From Arenicola marina (lineage: Eukaryota > Annelida > Polychaeta > Arenicolidae), in assembly GCA_964019135.1 (NCBI GenBank), contig OZ025248.1, positions 47,113,670-47,177,669 on the forward strand: a stretch of 64,000 bases of DNA, read 5' to 3'. A program made the position numbers and the translations under genes. This document shows, in pieces, positions 44,921-57,900 of the stretch. How positions within the stretch are numbered: position 1 is the first letter of the stretch; each line of letters starts with the position of its first letter. The notes under the pieces were generated by a model that did no database searches, was not told where the DNA came from, and worked only from the letters and a program-made list of their open reading frames with translations.

Positions 44921-46016
44921 CGGACAGCCCTAGGATGCTTCAGTATTTCTTTGGCCGTTATTCGCTTGCAAAATGAACATGTTTTCAGTTGTCTTGAGTG
45001 ATTCATTTCAACCTGGTGATGCAGTAGCTTATGGATTAATATGTATATGCTCTCTATTTTCCAGTTTGCGAAAATCAAATATGCCAGCATTTGATCGAGC
45101 CTTTGGCACATTAAGATAAGCTTTTAACCCAAATGTTACAAATGGTCCACACTGGCAGGGCGAATCCAGGAAGTTGAAAAGGAAGGGTCCACTGAAAACT
45201 GCGATGGGGACGAGGGTGCTCTCAACAAATTCTGACCGAGGGTTCCACTTACGTTCAACGAAACACCTCAGATGATTTAACTTTCGCATTGAAAAACGGA
45301 ATCCTTCCATTAGGGGGATGGGTCCGGACCCCCGGGAATTTCCCCCATCCCTGGCTTAAATCTACAACCAACAGGCTGTTTTAATGTAAAGGCTGCATTG
45401 TCTGGCAAATGCGGTTGTGTCTGTAACGTTATATATATTACCATACTAATTTAATAGAACAGTATTAATCCTAATTGATTAAGCCTAATTTTACATCAAT
45501 TAGGTTTAATTATGCTCCATTCAATTAGAAAATCACAAAGACACCTGCTTTCATTCTAAGATTTGTATTCCTCATTTATTCGATGAAAATTTTCTTTGAT
45601 TGATCCAAGAAATAAACAGGCCGGACCACAGTTTTGCTGCTTTGGTGAATGCGTTTGAGTTTCCTCGAATAAAAACTGGTGCTCGGGCGGGCGTTTTGGT
45701 AGGGGAGGGGTCGCGGGCGGGGCGGGGAGGGGTCGCGGGCGGGGCGGGGGCGGGGCGGGGGCGGGGCGGGAGCGGAGCGGGTTCTCAATGTGCAAAATCT
45801 CATTATCTCATCCTGCCGACAGTTTTAATTGAATCTTCATATAGATGAGTCAGACATGGACTCGACTTCCGACCAAGAAGAGAAGCCAAACAACTGGAGC
45901 TGGCTGGAGTAATGAGAATGAGTCCATGATTGAAGGCAGAGACCGATTATCCATCACTGCTATTGCATTTGTCCCTGGAAACCTTTGAACACGCTACGCA
46001 TCCGCGACGCATCCGT
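44921..46016. other. Convergent intergenic region (unit 3)
   Basis: Same content as in unit 1. Poly(A) signals are at 45,575-45,580 (minus) and 45,611-45,616 (plus), and the G-rich tract is near 45,690-45,780. This serves the intact receptor gene's 3' UTR. Confidence 0.55.
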
Positions 46017-48953
46017 CTACTTTCCGGACAAATTTTGCTTAATATGTTCCTTATAATGGACGTATTTCTTGTTGACCTTTCCTGTGAAGGAGGAGGTGGT
46101 GAAGGTCTGCACCGCGGGCATTGCGAGGCCGTGGAGGGCCAGCGCAACGATCTGACACAGCAGGTCGGCTTGGGTCTGCACTCCTCCGCCAGTATACGCT
46201 CTAAGCGCTATGGCGGACGTGGGCACGACCCAGAGCACGAGGAGAGCGACCATGACAAGGCAACGGTGCAGCACCGCTGAGGCCTGACTGTCGCCGGATC
46301 CACGCACCCGTTGGGCGGACCGTCGCGTCTCCATGGCAATGCTACCGTAGGTCCAGGCGACTAGGACTACCATGGCGACATTGATCAGCTCCAGGGCACC
46401 GGTGACGGCGGACACCGCGGGGGGGTCGGCGGGGTGGGCGCGCAGGAAGAAGCAGAAGACGGCCGCATCAACGCCGCCGCCGCCGCCGCCGCTCGGAGCT
46501 CTGGTGTGGAGTACGGACACGGAGCCAACGGCGGCGCACACCGCCAGCCAGCAGGCGACGCTGGAGAACAGTTGGACGCGCCGGCTCATGTCCCTCTTCT
46601 TCAAGGACGACATGATGACGACATAGCGATGGACGCTGGCCAGAGCCAGGAAGCAGCTGGTGGCGCCCACAGCCACGCCGGACAGGATCTCCAGCGCGAC
46701 ACACGGGAAGCTAGATGGCCATGAGTGGGTCACGTACAGCAGATCCCTGCCAATCAGCGCGTCCAAGAAGGAAAGCATCAGGACATACACGCCTATCAGC
46801 AAGGTGGCAAACGATAGGTGGAGCTGGAAAAAGCCTTTGGCTTCGCCTGAGTACCACTTGACGCAGATGAGCGCCTGTATTAGTATGGCGATGGCAACGG
46901 TGCCCATGATCAGTCTGAACCACGTGTTCGAGACCGATGTGTAGCAAGCTTGCTGCGCCTCTGGCGAAACACACGCCGCGGAACTCACATAACAGCAGAG
47001 GAGAAAGCTCTCCGCAATCAGCGTCTGGAGCTGCATGCTGCCGCCTAGGAAAGCCGTAATGTTGTTATGGGACAGATCCAGGAGGCGAAAATCACGTTCT
47101 TCGCAGCAAAAGGCATCGCTGTCAAATACCTCAAATAAATTATAGGAAAAGTTCACGCTCGTCAACAGCGGCATGCCATCAAATTTCAATTTGTCTATTT
47201 CATGAATTTCGCACATACTCAAATCTAGATCAGTTAAATTCGGCATAACTTGAAACGCGTTTTCTTCGATTTTTGATAAGTTGTTTCCTTTAAGGTATAA
47301 ATGTCGAAGATTGCCAAGACCCGAGAACATATCGCTGGTTAATGCAGTCAAGTAGTTGTGTTCTAGCAAGAGAAAAGTCAGACTTTTAAAAGGGGCAAAC
47401 ACGCCGGGTGGTAGGCTCTGTAGCCCGGTGAATGAGAGGTTGAGAAACAACAACCTGCCCATGCCAAGGAAGGAGTTTACATTGAGCTCAAGTTGGTCTG
47501 AGGACACCTGGACCGCCCTGAAAGGAGCCGGGTAGGTCGCCATGATGGTGACGTCACACACAACCAACGATCCTCGGGTTGAGCACTCCTTTGGCAGTAC
47601 AGTATCTTTAGTGCAGAGTTGTTCGTCATCGTGGGAGAGTGGGCAATGAATGATGCCGTCGCAAATATACGCACGGGAGACACACCAGTTTTCTCGACTA
47701 CACCTCAGGTAGCCGGGACAGTCTACCGGGCAATGTCTCTCGTCGTGGCCACCTATGCAGTCAAGGACGCCGTTGCATACTTTGTGCAATGGCACGCAGT
47801 AGGACTGGGGGCACTTGAAGAAGTCTTCCCGACACTGATGATCGGCGCAGTCGCGCAGGTGACCTCCCGTGCTGCATGGAATGAGGACCCCGTGACGATT
47901 GTGATCCAGAATGCAGGACAGATCCGGGGGGTAACACGTGGTCGACCAGGGTTGGCAGGAAGTGTCGCAGGGAGCGGTCCTGTTCGACAGTGCCCTGGAG
48001 AACCGAATAGCATCCTCGATGACTCGCTCTTCGTCGGCATCACTGGGGCAATCGGGGAACAGGTCATCGACGCGCGTCTTAGAGATGTACAGACCGCTCC
48101 CGCAAGAAAACTGGTTGTCTTCCATGGCGCCATGGCAAGCGGGTGCTTCCTCGTCGCTGCCGTCGAAGCAATCCGGTTGAGTATCGCACACCATGGCAGC
48201 GGAAATGCATTGGCCGTTGTCACAGCGATAGTCGTCTTGGGGACAGTCCAGTTGAGGGCACACTTCCTCGTCAGAGCCGTCGGGACAGTGCAGGAGGCCG
48301 TCGCAAACGTGGAGCAGTGGTACACAGGATCCAGATCGGCATTGATAGTAGGACGCCAGATCGCAGGAGCACGCTTCTACGGGACAGAAGTCGAAGCAAG
48401 CCCGCGTTCCCGGTGGAAGAGACACGTGGGCCACGTGAAAATGGCACACAGGCCGACAGGCGACCTCGTCACTTCCGTCGAGGCAGTCCTTCTTTCCGTC
48501 GCACCAATGAGAGGCCAGGATACAGGAGCGGTCGCCGCAGCTCCGCCAGTAATAACTGCTCTCACTGCACGCCAAGGACGACGGTAGGGCGATGGTTAGG
48601 TTGCTGATGGACGTGGACGTAGTGTCACTATGGTTGTCGGCATGTCCTGTGGCAATCACCTCACAAAGGCATCCAGCACGCGGCAGTGGCTGGTCACAGG
48701 GTACAGAGAGCCAGGGTGAAGGCTGGTCGTGCCACATGTACAGCAAGGCCACGCAGTCATGACCTTCGGCTGATATCGGGTGCAGTTTATTTGACCAATT
48801 CAAGAGTTGGGTGGACGGAAAAGTGGTGTTTCTAGATTTGAAGCCATGAGGTCCTTCCTCAGTGACGTAGGACGGGAGGCTGGAGTGATAATAGGGTACA
48901 TTCCACTCTGCATACCCGAGGGGATCGCTGCTTTCCCATCTGTATTTTTCTGC
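46017..48953 (-). CDS. Receptor exon 6: rest of C-type lectin 2, LDLa, LRR and 7TM
   Basis: The exon has 2,937 bp, 978 codons plus stop. It starts AEKYRWESSDPLGYAEWN after acceptor gtttcatttcag and closes the lectin with CLCE. Six LDLa repeats follow, four canonical (CDGLLHCPDGSDEE type) and two degenerate. LRRs run from LELNVNSFLGMG to LLDLSHNN, then seven hydrophobic segments. TM3 ends in VHRYVVI in place of DRY. TM6 has LWVVP in place of CWxP. TM7 has MPAVQTF in place of NPxxY. The C-terminal tail is short (KKYVHYKEHIKQNLSGK). It is the only intact copy of this exon in the window. Confidence 0.9.
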   Translation of the reverse strand, partial: AEKYRWESSDPLGYAEWNVPYYHSSLPSYVTEEGPHGFKSRNTTFPSTQLLNWSNKLHPISAEGHDCVALLYMWHDQPSPWLSVPCDQPLPRAGCLCEVIATGHADNHSDTTSTSISNLTIALPSSLACSESSYYWRSCGDRSCILASHWCDGKKDCLDGSDEVACRPVCHFHVAHVSLPPGTRACFDFCPVEACSCDLASYYQCRSGSCVPLLHVCDGLLHCPDGSDEEVCPQLDCPQDDYRCDNGQCISAAMVCDTQPDCFDGSDEEAPACHGAMEDNQFSCGSGLYISKTRVDDLFPDCPSDADEERVIEDAIRFSRALSNRTAPCDTSCQPWSTTCYPPDLSCILDHNRHGVLIPCSTGGHLRDCADHQCREDFFKCPQSYCVPLHKVCNGVLDCIGGHDERHCPVDCPGYLRCSRENWCVSRAYICDGIIHCPLSHDDEQLCTKDTVLPKECSTRGSLVVCDVTIMATYPAPFRAVQVSSDQLELNVNSFLGMGRLLFLNLSFTGLQSLPPGVFAPFKSLTFLLLEHNYLTALTSDMFSGLGNLRHLYLKGNNLSKIEENAFQVMPNLTDLDLSMCEIHEIDKLKFDGMPLLTSVNFSYNLFEVFDSDAFCCEERDFRLLDLSHNNITAFLGGSMQLQTLIAESFLLCCYVSSAACVSPEAQQACYTSVSNTWFRLIMGTVAIAILIQALICVKWYSGEAKGFFQLHLSFATLLIGVYVLMLSFLDALIGRDLLYVTHSWPSSFPCVALEILSGVAVGATSCFLALASVHRYVVIMSSLKKRDMSRRVQLFSSVACWLAVCAAVGSVSVLHTRAPSGGGGGGVDAAVFCFFLRAHPADPPAVSAVTGALELINVAMVVLVAWTYGSIAMETRRSAQRVRGSGDSQASAVLHRCLVMVALLVLWVVPTSAIALRAYTGGGVQTQADLLCQIVALALHGLAMPAVQTFTTSSFTGKVNKKYVHYKEHIKQNLSGK

Positions 48954-51900
48954 CTGAAATGAAACGGAAATGAAACAAACTAATAAGCCGCATCAGCGAC
49001 ATGGTGTTTTGCTAAAATCAATAATGGCAGCAGGCATGGGGAATGAAAGGCATTATTTAACACGTGTTTTCTTTAAGATACATGTTATATCGTTTATTAG
49101 TTATTCATTCGAAAGTGTTTAAGAATAAAGCTGCTGACCTTGTCTGAACGTAACCCTATAAAGATTAGCTTGAAACCATTCTCCATGGACACGTGATGCC
49201 GCCAAGGATACTTCATCAGATTTTGAAATATTTTAAGTGTACGTTGATCTTTTAGCTCAAGCAGCCTTCCTCTGCCGTTCTCTTCGCAGTAAGTCCGAGC
49301 ACGTTCCCAAGTCATGACGCCCCACTCGCCGCGCGTTGTATAATTAGTGTAGATGGTGTAGGATGCACCCTTGTACCGGACAGTCTCGCCCGAGTCGCAG
49401 GGTATGTCCCCAGCCACTTCATGTCGAGTCATTTTCAGGTTTCCAATGCAAGAACTGTTCACAGTGCCCTGTTGCGCGGTTCGGAACAAGCTGAAGGTGA
49501 CGCTTTGCTCTCCGTAGATAGTCCACTGCATGTCGTGAATGTCTTCCCAAAGCCAGAGACGTGGTGTATGCTCACTGTGCCCCATCAATGTTGTCTTGAT
49601 CTCGCGCTGACACCCCAACCGATGGGTGAATGTGATGTTCGTCGCCGCGCGGCAGCTCCTAACACCGGATGGGTCCTTCGGGGGTAGATTGGTTTCACCC
49701 GCTTCGATACCCATAAAGCGAAACTTATACCACTTGTTGTATGAACTTAGCTTCACCGAGACACAAGTAGTAAATATTTCCATATATGCGGAAGGTTCAG
49801 CTTCCAACTCTATGCATTCAATGTACTCCAACCGCATCCAGAAGGTGGCGTCGTTCACTATGTTGGTCATGTGATACATCAAATTGGCGCTTCCCATTTG
49901 GACCTTGGTGACGTTTTCGCCGCTGCCGATCGGAAACTTGTTAAAAAGGGTCAGAAAATCTCTGCAGCCGGAACATACCTCCGAGTTGTCGGTGGTACTA
50001 ACGTAAGCCGTCCCTTTAATGGGATAGTACATGTCTGCACTTGAGTCGCTTCGTCTCTCGTCCCGTAATTTTATATGGCAAAATCGCAAGGTAGTGTCAT
50101 CATTTACAGGGTACTGCTGAAATGTGAGATAAAAATTTTCTTCATATTTCTTCCCATAGAACACAATAGTTCGGCTAGGTGGAAATAACTGCGGTATGAG
50201 CTCACCATACACGGTCATATCGAAAGCGTCAGATAGTATCCGTCTCTCTCTTTGTCTACCATCATGCTCAAGTGGGAATGATGTCTCCGAACATGGTTGA
50301 AGTATGTTCAGTGTTGATTCCCAATTTGGAGCTACCGTAGCTCTCAGAATGGCTTTGTGGTAACCGTATGCGTAAAATACGACTGTCACGTGGCTGCGCA
50401 CGAAGCTCCTAATGGTGCGCATGGGATCGGCGCGCAGCACCTCTTGGAAGTGACGGCTACAGACCGGTCCTATGCTGCGATGGTCGAAGCCAGGGACATC
50501 CTCGGCAGTATACTGGTAGTAGAACCCGCCATACTCGCAGGCCGGTGAAGTTGGGACGTCCAACGTCATCTCATTCACCGTGAAGTCGATGGTAAATGGC
50601 TGCTTGAAGCTCCATACGCAATAGACAGAGGGCATCGTGACGGCTGCGATGAGAGGATTATAGTTCGTGGCCTCCGCGACGAACACCTGCCCTCGGCGCT
50701 CACTGACGCAGGAGCTCAGCACACGGACGTCCGTCCTCGACACCTTGTAGACCGCACGCAGGTTGGCAGTCGCCTTTTGGCCCGCGGCGCGGCCCATGTT
50801 CACATACAGCTGGAAGCCGATGGACTGGTACAGGAAGCGGTGTTGGTAGGATGAAGAAGTGGCGTGATGAGCGACGCCGAGGTAACGTTCCCTGAGCACC
50901 GTGCCGGGTGCATCAGACGGTCCGTTGTAGACATGGAAGGGCAGCTCAACCGGACGCTCCGACCCGGCAAACAAATCAATCGTGATCTCGACACCGCTGA
51001 CGATCGGACCCCGGATCCACCAGATTGTGGAGAAGTAGAATAGGCGCGAAGGCAGGGAAATGTCCGTCAGCTGACCCCGGGGTCCAGTCTCAGTCGTCCG
51101 TGGCTGTTGAACGTGGGCGACACTGAGGGCCTCATAGAGAAGGCGGAATCCGTACGGCGGTTTTGTCAGCAGTCGAGCCTCAACGGCAATCTTGGTTTGG
51201 AGGGACAGAATGATCCACGGCTTTCGCGTCCCGCAAAATCGTCCAAGATTCTGCTCCGAGCCGTCGGTAAACTGCTCAAAGATGACGACGTAGTCGCCGT
51301 AGCATCTCAATCCGGTGTCGAAGAGGCGGAATTCTTCAAAGGTAATGTTGACCCCAGAGGCGAATGGGACGTTTAGAAACCATCTAGTTAACTTACGTGT
51401 TGTGGTCAAGATGTTTTGCGTCCCACTTATGGCTACCTTCCAAGGTTCCTCCTCCACGGTTGCCCCGTAGTGTTGGATGACGCCCAGGGGTGCGTCATAT
51501 GTGTGCCGTTTAGCATTCGCGTGGTTCACATTCGTATCCCGCACGGGATGGGCGCGATTGTAAATGGCACCAACGCAGAAAGTCAACGCGCCAAGCGTCT
51601 GCGAGATGAGTGGCTTGATGGCCGACGGTAGGGAGCTCTGGATACAACTGTTCGCCAGGCTGTCCACCAGGCGCATCCACGAGGAATTGCCATGAAGTTC
51701 AGCGCATGAGATAGTATGGGTTACGGTAATATCTTTTCCCTCAACGTCGTCATCGTCGTCGTCGATGGGTTTGGCGCATGGGGATTGCTCTCGATTATCC
51801 GGTTGACCTGTAGGCAAGTAAACACGGTGCTTAATTGTGTAGCCTGTTAGACGTGTCGGTCCCGTCTCGGACAGATTTAAACCCCTGATACAGCGTGTGC

Positions 51901-54900
51901 GTCTTATACAGATCTCAAAAATTACAAAATTACAAAGCGGGGTGTATGCGGATTGTATTCCGGCGACAGCCACAGTGCCGAACCCGGATTGGTCGTTGAC
52001 AAAGCAGATCCCATTCGAGGGTGCGGAAGGGTCACTAATCTTGTCTCCATTAGGGTCAATGCCTTTATGGCCGGCAAGCTGTTTCATTCTATGGGCTCTG
52101 GTTATAGCAAGAATTTTTACATATCAATAATTTTACCCTTTGGATTGGATTCGCCTGGCGGTGGACGTGCAGAGGTACTTACAGTGTAGCTCGTTGGTTA
52201 ATAATAAGCACGTCCAGATAATATCAGTGCACTGCCCGGCCTGCTCTCCGTCTAAATGTTTTATGTGGCTGCAAGTCATATCCACGCTGTAATCCTTGGG
52301 ACAGGTCTTCTTACAGGGTGAGGAAAGCTGGTACGTAACTGAAGCGTGTTAGGAAAACAAATACATTGGAATGCGTCTGACATCCTGGGTGCAGCGTGGA
52401 CACCGTCCAGTATGTCCGCCCACACACTCTTAAAATCAAGTGAACTGTTGACGTTTTAGGCCACCTTTGTGTTAATGAAAGCTAAAATGGGTCAAGAAAC
52501 CTCCAGGGACAGTAACGTGGGTAGGATGAAGCTTGCCCCAGACCCAGGTAGGCCTACTATGACCCATGACCTGTTCATCTGCAGCTCAGCTTTGCTTACC
52601 AGCTGAGCTATGAAGGCTCCATCTCTCCCCCACCCTAACGCCGGTATAACCCCGTGAGCGTATCACATATGATACCAGAGTCTAAACTTATAACTTGCTC
52701 AAACAGTGTTCTGGAATAAAAACATATAAAATAAAAATATCTCTTGGTTAAATCAAAACTAAGGAAAAAGACATTGTGATGTGTGGGTGACGTCTAGGTA
52801 TACCGGTATATCTTGACGGTGGGATACTGGTGTCCTCTGTGTGTGTGGTCTTCCGCGTTGGGGGGGGGGGTCTTCCCCACGTGGTGTTCTAACACTAGTA
52901 TACCTTGAAAATACTTTTTAAAGGAGTTTGGTAGCCTTAAAAATCGTCCCAAGTCATTGTCATCTAAGATAATCTTCTTGCTTGATGTCTCTCATTATTT
53001 AACACTTCGCCGATACCTATAAACAACACACATGGTTAATACTACCATATTCTGACTAGTTTCGTGATGATTGGCATTGGATTTACCAGAGGCGATGTAC
53101 AATGACTATTACAGGGCACGTGAATTACAGTGTCGTGAAAACATGGTCTGCTCTTGGTAGCAACTAAGGTGCTGAAAGCTTGGGGATGTCTTCCAGAAGC
53201 AACATCCTAGGCGATAACAATCGTGTTTCTGGATTCCGGGATAACCACAGATCGACAACGGGATGTTGTTGTGAGCAGCAAACATCGGCAGTCCAACGTG
53301 GCAGTAAGCTGCAAAACAATGGAAGCATGGAACATGACAGCGACCCGCTGATCTTACAAAGCAATTTAAACACGTTGTTCTCTCCCTAATTATGTCAGTA
53401 GATAAATGTATTACCTGATTAGAGCAATAATAATATATTCTTGTCACTAGAGTTCATTGTCGCTGGCCTGCGCATCATGCCTAGAACCTTTTCGACTACG
53501 ACGGACTACAGACAAATCTGTGACGCAAACAAATGTTAGTTCCACCTCTCAACTCTCAAAACAAACTTACCACTTTGGGCACGTGTGTCATTACATTTCA
53601 TACAGGACAGCATCGCCGTTCCCATATGGTATCGACCACAGTATCCAACATAATCAATATGAAAAAGCTTATCGAACATTATTAATATGGAAAAACCTGT
53701 CCAACATAATCAATATGGAAAGCATCTCCAAAATAATCAATATGGAAAAGCCGATCCAACATAATCGAGATGGAAAAGCCTGTCCAACATAGTCAATATG
53801 GAAAGCCTGTCCAACATAATCAATATGGAAAGCCTGTCCAACATAATCAATATGGGAAATTCTGTCCAACATAATCAATATGGAAAAGCCTGTCCAACAT
53901 AGTCAATATGGAAAGCCTGTCCAACATAATCAATATGGAAATCCTGCCCAACATAGTCAATATAGAAAGCCTATCCAACATAATCGATAGAGAAAAGCCT
54001 ATCCAACATAATCGAGATGGAAAAACCAGTCCAACATAATCAATATGGAAAATTCTGTCCAACATAATCAATATGGAAAAGCCTGTCCAACATAGTCAAT
54101 ATGGAAAGCATGTCCAACATAATCAATATGGAAATCCTGCCCAACATAGTCAATATGGAAAGCCTATCCAACATAATCAATATGGAAAAGCCTGTCCAAC
54201 ATAGTCAATATCGAAAGCCTATCCAACAAAATCAATATAGTCAATATGGAAAGCCTATCCAACATAATCAATATAATAAATATGGAAAAGCCTATCCAAC
54301 ATAGTCAATGCGGAAAATGCGAACATAGTCACATACTTTGGTGGTAATTCACAATTTGAACCAATGGCATAAAATTAAACAATTCAGTCTCATTGACGTC
54401 GAGTTTGTATGGTACGCCTACTGTGCCCTTGCCCTAGGGTCTTTATCCTACGATTACTTTCGATGTTGAGTCTCTTCTAAATGTTTCATAGGTAGAATGG
54501 CTTAAGTCTCAAATAAAAAACATGTTTAACATCTCACCTTCTTTGTAATACCCGAGTGGGAAACTGTCGTTAAGCTCACATAGATATGACCAGCCTTCCA
54601 TCTCGTTATCACAATCAAATATCGAAGACAGAATGGAGGCTGCAATGCCTTCTTCCTCGTCAGTGATGGCCAATAGGACCGAGGCGCATCCTTTATTATC
54701 TGCTAAAGCAGGAATGTAACTCAGTTGGACAAATCAAATGTTGACATACAGATCACTACATGTCTGTAAACTGTAGAACAATCATGTACATACTCATTCA
54801 CGTATAAAAAAATACATATTCATACATTCATGCTGTTGTGCACATATACACTATTTATGTTCGTCAATAAATGCTGAATTACCATTAAGCAAGATGATAT

Positions 54901-57900
54901 GGTATGACTTGCTTATGAAGAATAATATCCTGAGTTTCAAATCTTAATATTTCATAGCCTTATTAGTACACAAATTATCTATTACGTTAAGGATAATGCA
55001 ACCCATGTAACTGTTTCCCTTGATGCGTTACAGACGTCAAAATGATTGGAGTAAACACGGCAATTCAGTTATAAGAAATACAAGTTCCCCCCATCGAGAC
55101 ATGAATACCTTTAACTGATTGAAGGATTTACGGCTCGTTTGTTATATGATATTTTAGCTTCGATCGATAAGAATTTAGCCTGATAGGCTCAGATTTACAC
55201 TTACATACGTGAATATAATATTTGGCTAAAAGGAACGCACTATTTGTGGAGTCGACCGGTTTATCATAGGATCCTAAGATAATTTTCTTTGTAGAAGCAG
55301 CTAGAGTATCATATGTGGCTGAGTGCCTCCACTTTGTGAGAGCATTCCACATTCTACGTACTACCATACAATCACTGAATCTGAGAATGCGTGTATCGAC
55401 TTCTCCGCCAGTACATTCTTCAAATCGACTTTGACTTAAAAATACGATGAACCCCACCGTTTTCCAATCTCCGGGATATACCGCTCATTTTTTAGCTTTG
55501 CTTCTGAACATTAAGTAAGCAGAATTTTTCTTTTTCCAAATTTCTGTTTCACAATAGGTAAAGCAGAAACAGGTTTCGGCAATTTCTTTTCCCTTTACCC
55601 TTTTGAAACATGAAAAAGCGAAAAAAGTAATAGGCCTCATGCAGAAACTGTTTGTCCTTTTTGAAAGGAGCAAAACGAAATTACGTGTTTGTGGTTTTAT
55701 AATGTTAAGAAGCAAAAGGAAAAACGAATAAACGGTATATCCCGGGATTGCTTCCCCGTAGCGGGAGTCCATTTTAAAAGCAGGTATGCATTACATATCT
55801 CATTTCCGAAAGCAATTGAATAGCTGGCTGAAGCCAGTCCATCTTTCGCCTTGGAGCCAACGAAATGGATTATTGTAGTAAATGATGGGCGTGAGTCATG
55901 CGTAAGCTATGCCAAAACAATAGTCCGACTGACCAGCGGGGAAAAGGCACACGTTTGTTAGAACCGAAAACGTCATGGTGACGAAAACGTCAGACCTTGA
56001 TAGAATGAAATACACAGTTTTAAGCTCGACTTCAACCATCCCGGTGATCGCCCGCATTACCCTGCGTAACGTTTCTGAAAGTGACGGAGGCCACTTGGGG
56101 TTAAAGGAGTGATTGATTGACAATAATGACCCCTTGGAGGCCAAAATTTGCGAATAAGGCGCAGGCGGATAAAAAATCGTTGGCTTAGAGTAGAAGGCTC
56201 CTAGTGATAGACGCAGAGGGGGGGGGGGGGGGCGATGCCTATATTTCATCGTTTATGATAGCACTTTATATACATGTATCTGAAACTGAAGAGTTACTGC
56301 CTCATATATTCATAGCCCCCGTCAATAGACACAGCGATCGAGGTACAGTGTGAAACTTTACATTTGCTCCAAGATGGCGCAGGCCTAGCCCAGTGAACTT
56401 GACCCTTCTGACAACAAGCTGATAGGCAGAAGGATCAAGCAATACACATGGTTAAAAAAGTAGTAATGCATAACCAAGTTCACTTCGATGAATGATTGTC
56501 GATTGTGACAACGAGCCTACCTCTCTAACTCGCCGCGACCCTCTTCTTTGCACATTACTTGGACCATAGGATGCATTCATTTTAAAGTTTGCCCTCTATT
56601 ACTTGCACATGAATGATATTTTCATCGGTTGTTAACGGCTTTCCTCTCTGACGCTTCAAATTTGACCAGGCATTAAAACAGACATCATCCGCATGGCGGC
56701 GCCGCTAGTTGCGTCAAAAATGCACGCACGACTATAGACACAAAATGAGAATTAGTGGCGCCGCCATACGGAAGATGTCTGGTGTATTACCTGATGTCAA
56801 CAAACGAGCCGCGGCAACCGCCTAGAAAAATTTGAAGCGGCACGGAGGGAAACCGTTAACGACCGACGAAAATATCATTGATGTGCAAGAAGTAGAGAGC
56901 AAACTTTAAAATGAATGCATCCTATGGTCCAAGTAATGTCTAAAGAAGAGGGTCGAGGCGATTAGGAGAGGTAGGTTCCCCGTCATAATCGACAATCATT
57001 CATCGAAGCGAGCTGGGTGATGCAATGCTACTTTTTTGACCGTGTGTATGGCATGGCCCTTACACCCCCGTTAGGGTTGAGGTCGTGAGGGCCATGCGTC
57101 AGGGCTAGCGCAGGCCGTGTGCTATTTTCGCTACTATGACGTTTTGGGTCCTAACACACGTGGTCCACATTGTATCCGGCCAACCAACCAGACCAACCTG
57201 TCGTCCTCGTGCCGATCCACACCGTGCGGTTGTCCCATAACCCAGGGACTATAGAATTGGCGGTCGTGCCTCCGGGACGCGACAGCTTGGATGTCAAGTG
57301 CTGAGTCAGCATATCGAGGATGGCCTCCTCCTCTTCTGGGGTCTCGAGGACGGCGAGCTGTGCGCCGTGATCCTCCACACAGAACTTGGCGGCCAGGATC
57401 CAGGGGATCGTATCCTTCACCAGGACGTAGTTTGATCGGGATCTCGGGGTGTGTAAAGCGACTGTAGCAAGCCGGGGACATTATACATAAATACTGCATG
57501 TACACTGGCGGGGACGGGGGACGGGGGACGGGGTCCAGGACATCTGCCCGTTATTTAGTGCAAAGCTGTACTCCCTTTGAGGTGTTTTTGCTAATTTTAA
57601 TGTCGATTTTGCGCATAAGAACACAAACCTAAGGTCTTAAGGTTCACAACAGACTATAAACACCTACCACATCCAGCACCAATGACCCAAAACAATCCAA
57701 CTTCTTGAATTTCCCCTCCACTAGATTAAAAACGTGTGCCTTTGGCGCAACGTCATAGCTCTCAATTATGACTACAGAAGCGTCCAGAGACGCACTTCCC
57801 TTGACACTGCGTGTGTGTTTAAACAGGTAAGTCAGCAGATGCTCAAAATGCGGAGGGGGGGGGGGGATAAGGTCTAAATTGCCGTTTATCCGCATCTCTC

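Larger units (their letters stand above)
38420..48968. repeat. Segmental duplication unit 3 (about 10.5 kb)
   Basis: This is the third copy. Homology ends at gaaacgga (48,961-48,968), after which unique receptor-gene sequence follows. It is the only unit attached to the rest of the receptor gene, so its right end is ancestral. It carries a private 938-bp foldback insertion and keeps the 235 bp of LDLa sequence lost from the others. Confidence 0.92.
54703..57155. other. Receptor intron between exons 2 and 3
   Basis: A 2.45-kb intron by prediction. It contains a LINE C-terminal fossil (55,128-55,457), a small foldback element (55,465-55,752) and a larger one (56,385-57,105) ending about 50 bp from exon 2. 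Confidence 0.5.

Noticed and set aside
51360-51410. An intron starting at the gtaagt in receptor exon 5 (near 51,392)
   Set aside because: The sequence on both sides translates into a continuous CUB domain, so the perfect donor motif is probably chance.
54101-54304. Open frames within the 27-bp minisatellite (both strands)
   Set aside because: Repeat translations inside a predicted receptor intron.
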